Assembly: GCA_964408455.1 (NCBI GenBank)
Contig: CAYOZN010000001.1
Span: 186,001-250,000 of the forward strand
Reading direction: 5' to 3'
Length of the DNA stretch: 64,000 nt
Source: CAYOZN01 sp964408455
GTDB lineage: Bacteria > Planctomycetota > Phycisphaerae > UBA1845 > UTPLA1
The notes under the pieces were generated by a model that saw only the letters and a list, made by a program, of their open reading frames with translations, did not search any database and was not told the origin of the DNA. The translations under genes and the position numbers were made by a program. The first letter of the stretch is position 1. Every line of letters starts with the position of its first letter. Below are positions 62,240-64,000 of the stretch, in pieces.

Positions 62240-63170
62240 AATTTGCCTCTGTGTCTTCTGCGTTAATGAAGTCGGCCGAGTCTAAGTCGCCGTCGATTTC
62301 TTCCGTAGATTCGTGCTTCAATGAGGGACTCAGTACAGGTAACTCGCCCGCCAGGAACCGATCTCGCTGCAACACCCGTCGTTGCACTTCGCCCGCGAGT
62401 TGCATGTACTGGAGCGCCACCGGAAATCGTCGGTAACGTGGAAGTTGGAAGAGCGTTTTTCCCTTCCCCGACACCTCCGGCAGAATCACCGCCTGCGAAA
62501 TGGACGTGGCAAAGCGGCGACCCGGTAGTGCCGCGTTTACGACCTCTTCCAATTCGCGTCGCAGCCGCGTCGCACGACCGTCGACGTTGGAGAACACGAC
62601 GCCGAGCATTTCCAATCGTGGATTGCGATGTTGCCGCACGTCGGCGATGTCGTTGAACGCCTCTGTCAATCCACCAAGCGACAATGGATGCGGAAACGCC
62701 GAGAGCAGGAACCAATCGGCGCTCGAATACGTCGCCACAGTGGTCACCGCGCCGGGGGCAGGTGCTGTATCGAGGAAAATGAAATCGTAATTGTTTCGAG
62801 CAGTTGCGAGCGGCAGGTCGAGAATTCGGGTCCGATCAACGAACTTGGAGAGCTGCGTTTCCAACTCCGAGAGTTGCGGTCGGGCAGGCACAAGGTGAAC
62901 GCCACGGGGAAGTCGGTCGGTGATGGCGAGTGTTTCGACAGTCTCTTCCGTCGTCAGTAATTCGAGCGAACCGGCGAAACTGTTTTCTGGCACGCCGAGG
63001 TGCTTCGTTGCGCCAGCCGCCGGATCCAAGTCAATGATGAGGCACCGACAACCGCGCTGACCGAGCGCGGCCGCAATATGCACCGTATTCGTCGTCTTTC
63101 CGACGCCTCCCTTTTGGTTGCCGACGCCGATCACGACGCCGAGATTCGATGCCTTGCTCATGCCCCCCAT
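62220..63170 (-). CDS. parA: ParA-family partition ATPase
   Basis: The product of about 316 residues has the deviant Walker A VGNQKGGVGKTTNTVHIAAAL near residue 15, CLIIDLDPAAGATKHLG (A'), FIFLDTAPAPGAVTTVATYSSADWFLLSAFPHPLSLGGL (B), and VFSNVDGRATRLRRELEEVVN. It drives segregation of the element or of a plasmid-like form. ATG 63170 is chosen (MGGMSKASNLGVVIG); ATG 63161 is equally possible, and the open frame further upstream to 63404 has no coding character. It leads a leftward operon with the small partner gene. Confidence 0.9.
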   Translation of the reverse strand: MGGMSKASNLGVVIGVGNQKGGVGKTTNTVHIAAALGQRGCRCLIIDLDPAAGATKHLGVPENSFAGSLELLTTEETVETLAITDRLPRGVHLVPARPQLSELETQLSKFVDRTRILDLPLATARNNYDFIFLDTAPAPGAVTTVATYSSADWFLLSAFPHPLSLGGLTEAFNDIADVRQHRNPRLEMLGVVFSNVDGRATRLRRELEEVVNAALPGRRFATSISQAVILPEVSGKGKTLFQLPRYRRFPVALQYMQLAGEVQRRVLQRDRFLAGELPVLSPSLKHESTEEIDGDLDSADFINAEDTEANYGTSAA

Positions 63171-63521
63171 TAGAGATTTCGCAATCGGTGCGCCGGACGA
63201 CGGGCCTTCCCGCCTTCTCGCTCGCCCGGTGCATTTGTTGCACAGGAGGATTACTCGCACAAGTTGTTCGGTGCCACAAGTGCCAAAGATGCACGGGGAA
63301 TCGCGAGCATTGGCGTGCTTCTCGAAACTCCCCGCAATCCCGCACCCGGGAATCAATCGCTTCCCGCCATCCCGCGATCCCGCATTCCGGCCATCCCGTC
63401 GCATCCGAATTCAGCTTGTCAGCCCCACCAAAATCGCGCTACTTTCGGCGCCGAGCTGTGCTCACATGAGTGTTTGAACTGAACGAGGAGGGGAAATCGG
63501 GCGGCCCAACCATCAGAAATG

Positions 63522-63544
63522 AAAAAAGCGACGCGAGGTCGCTT
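63522..63544 (-). terminator. Leftward rho-independent terminator
   Basis: AAGCGAC (63526-63532) pairs with GTCGCTT (63538-63544), 5-nt loop. The flanking AAAAAA (63522-63527) is a T-tract on the minus strand. It would stop leftward transcripts before parA. A possible 62-residue leftward frame at 63583-63771 lies just ahead of it but is not convincing. Confidence 0.6.
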
Positions 63545-63728
63545 CTTCCAAACCGACGATCGGGCAAACAACCAGCGTCGGGCTACACGGTGATGTCACC
63601 CTCCGAGTAGCCCACCTTGGGTGCGCTTGTCAACGCCCATTCTTCATGACGAAGCAGCGAACTCGCCGAGCCGCCGCCAATGGGCATCGCGGACGCCCGT
63701 CGTGTGTCCGGTAAAAGGTCAATTGAGC

Positions 63729-64000
63729 ATGAGGACAACATCCGCACGAATAGAATCAGGAACTGTAACAATCGAACACATGCCGGAAGGCGGCTACGTC
63801 ATCGTTTCAGGAATCGCGTTATTAGCCGCCTGGTGGGCGTACAACGAACGTTTGATTCGATACCAAGACCTCCGATGCTGGTTTGCGCTGCTTGAGCTTT
63901 TATCGCAACGTCGCGCGTCTAAACGCAAGTCCCGTTTGCGACTCGATATAGCCGCACTCAGCCGATTAGCTGCCGGGGCAGGGGATGCGGCCATCCGCGC
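63729..64000 (+). CDS. Partial hypothetical CDS running off the right edge
   Basis: From ATG 63729 the frame stays open to the window end (90 complete codons). It reads MRTTSARIESGTVTIEHMPEGGYVIVSGIALLAAWWAYNERLIRYQDLRCWFALLELLSQRRASKRKSRLRLDIAALSRLAAGAGDAAIR. The composition is balanced, and the segment YVIVSGIALLAAWWAYNERLIRYQDLRCWFALLEL has the look of a helical regulatory protein, perhaps leading into a C-terminal winged helix. AAAAGGT lies upstream; ATG 63780 (MPEGGY) is an alternative start. The 3' end is missing. Confidence 0.6.
   Translation, partial: MRTTSARIESGTVTIEHMPEGGYVIVSGIALLAAWWAYNERLIRYQDLRCWFALLELLSQRRASKRKSRLRLDIAALSRLAAGAGDAAIR

Noticed and set aside
63583..63771. A 62-codon frame on the minus strand ahead of a leftward terminator
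   Set aside because: No ribosome-binding site and weak coding character; it overlaps the start of the better-supported plus-strand gene at the edge.

Overview
The window is high-GC bacterial DNA that most resembles Planctomycetota, probably a Phycisphaerae-like lineage. The signs are many secreted NHL/beta-propeller lipoproteins, a sigma factor translationally coupled to a membrane Ser/Thr kinase, and planctomycete-type small proteins. This placement is inferred from gene style only; no ribosomal RNA or other marker is present.

Bases 1-12,600 look like resident chromosome. They carry a cluster of exported, mostly lipoprotein genes: a PQQ-type glucose/sorbosone dehydrogenase, a small haem-motif lipoprotein, three NHL beta-propeller proteins, a MbnP-family protein fused to a c-type cytochrome domain next to its diheme partner MbnH, a second type of propeller protein, and a cytochrome P460-family protein. 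Together they suggest an extracytoplasmic redox and protein-binding cluster.

A tRNA-Gly(CCC) at 12,614-12,685, its terminator, a symmetric array of 9-bp repeats and a convergent tyrosine integrase mark the left end of a large integrated mobile element. The element fills the rest of the window, and its right end is not seen. From 14 to 23 kb it has a phage-type adenine methyltransferase, an excisionase-like protein, structured leaders, a zinc-ribbon protein and ArdA antirestriction protein, then an overlapping operon of two Replic_Relax-type winged-helix proteins, a TraG/VirD4-like membrane ATPase and a membrane-anchored coiled-coil protein. No relaxase or mating-pore gene is visible. From 23 to 40 kb lie the sigma factor/kinase pair, a divergent XRE regulator and cupin gene with a palindromic operator, an OLD-family ATPase/TOPRIM nuclease, a DUF932 protein, ParB, and a short UvrD-like helicase flanked by direct repeats. 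A family of small proteins recurs here, with intact and decayed copies.

Two cargo blocks stand out. At 40.2-45.5 kb, an XRE regulator with its own palindrome precedes a tight six-gene operon: a putative permuted papain-fold protein, an unknown protein, a membrane-tethered amino-acid-binding protein, a SAM methyltransferase, and an ABC permease and ATPase. At 45.6-59.1 kb, a second tyrosine recombinase with a dif-like site just upstream leads a defence operon: SNF2 helicase, AIPR protein, DUF6119/TIGR04141 protein, type III Mod and Res, and a lipoprotein. I do not recognise either combination as a named system.

The last 4 kb hold a small hypothetical gene, a gene-poor stretch with two near-identical hairpins, a leftward ParA operon with a small ribbon-helix-helix-like partner and a frameshifted third gene, and a gene that runs off the right edge.
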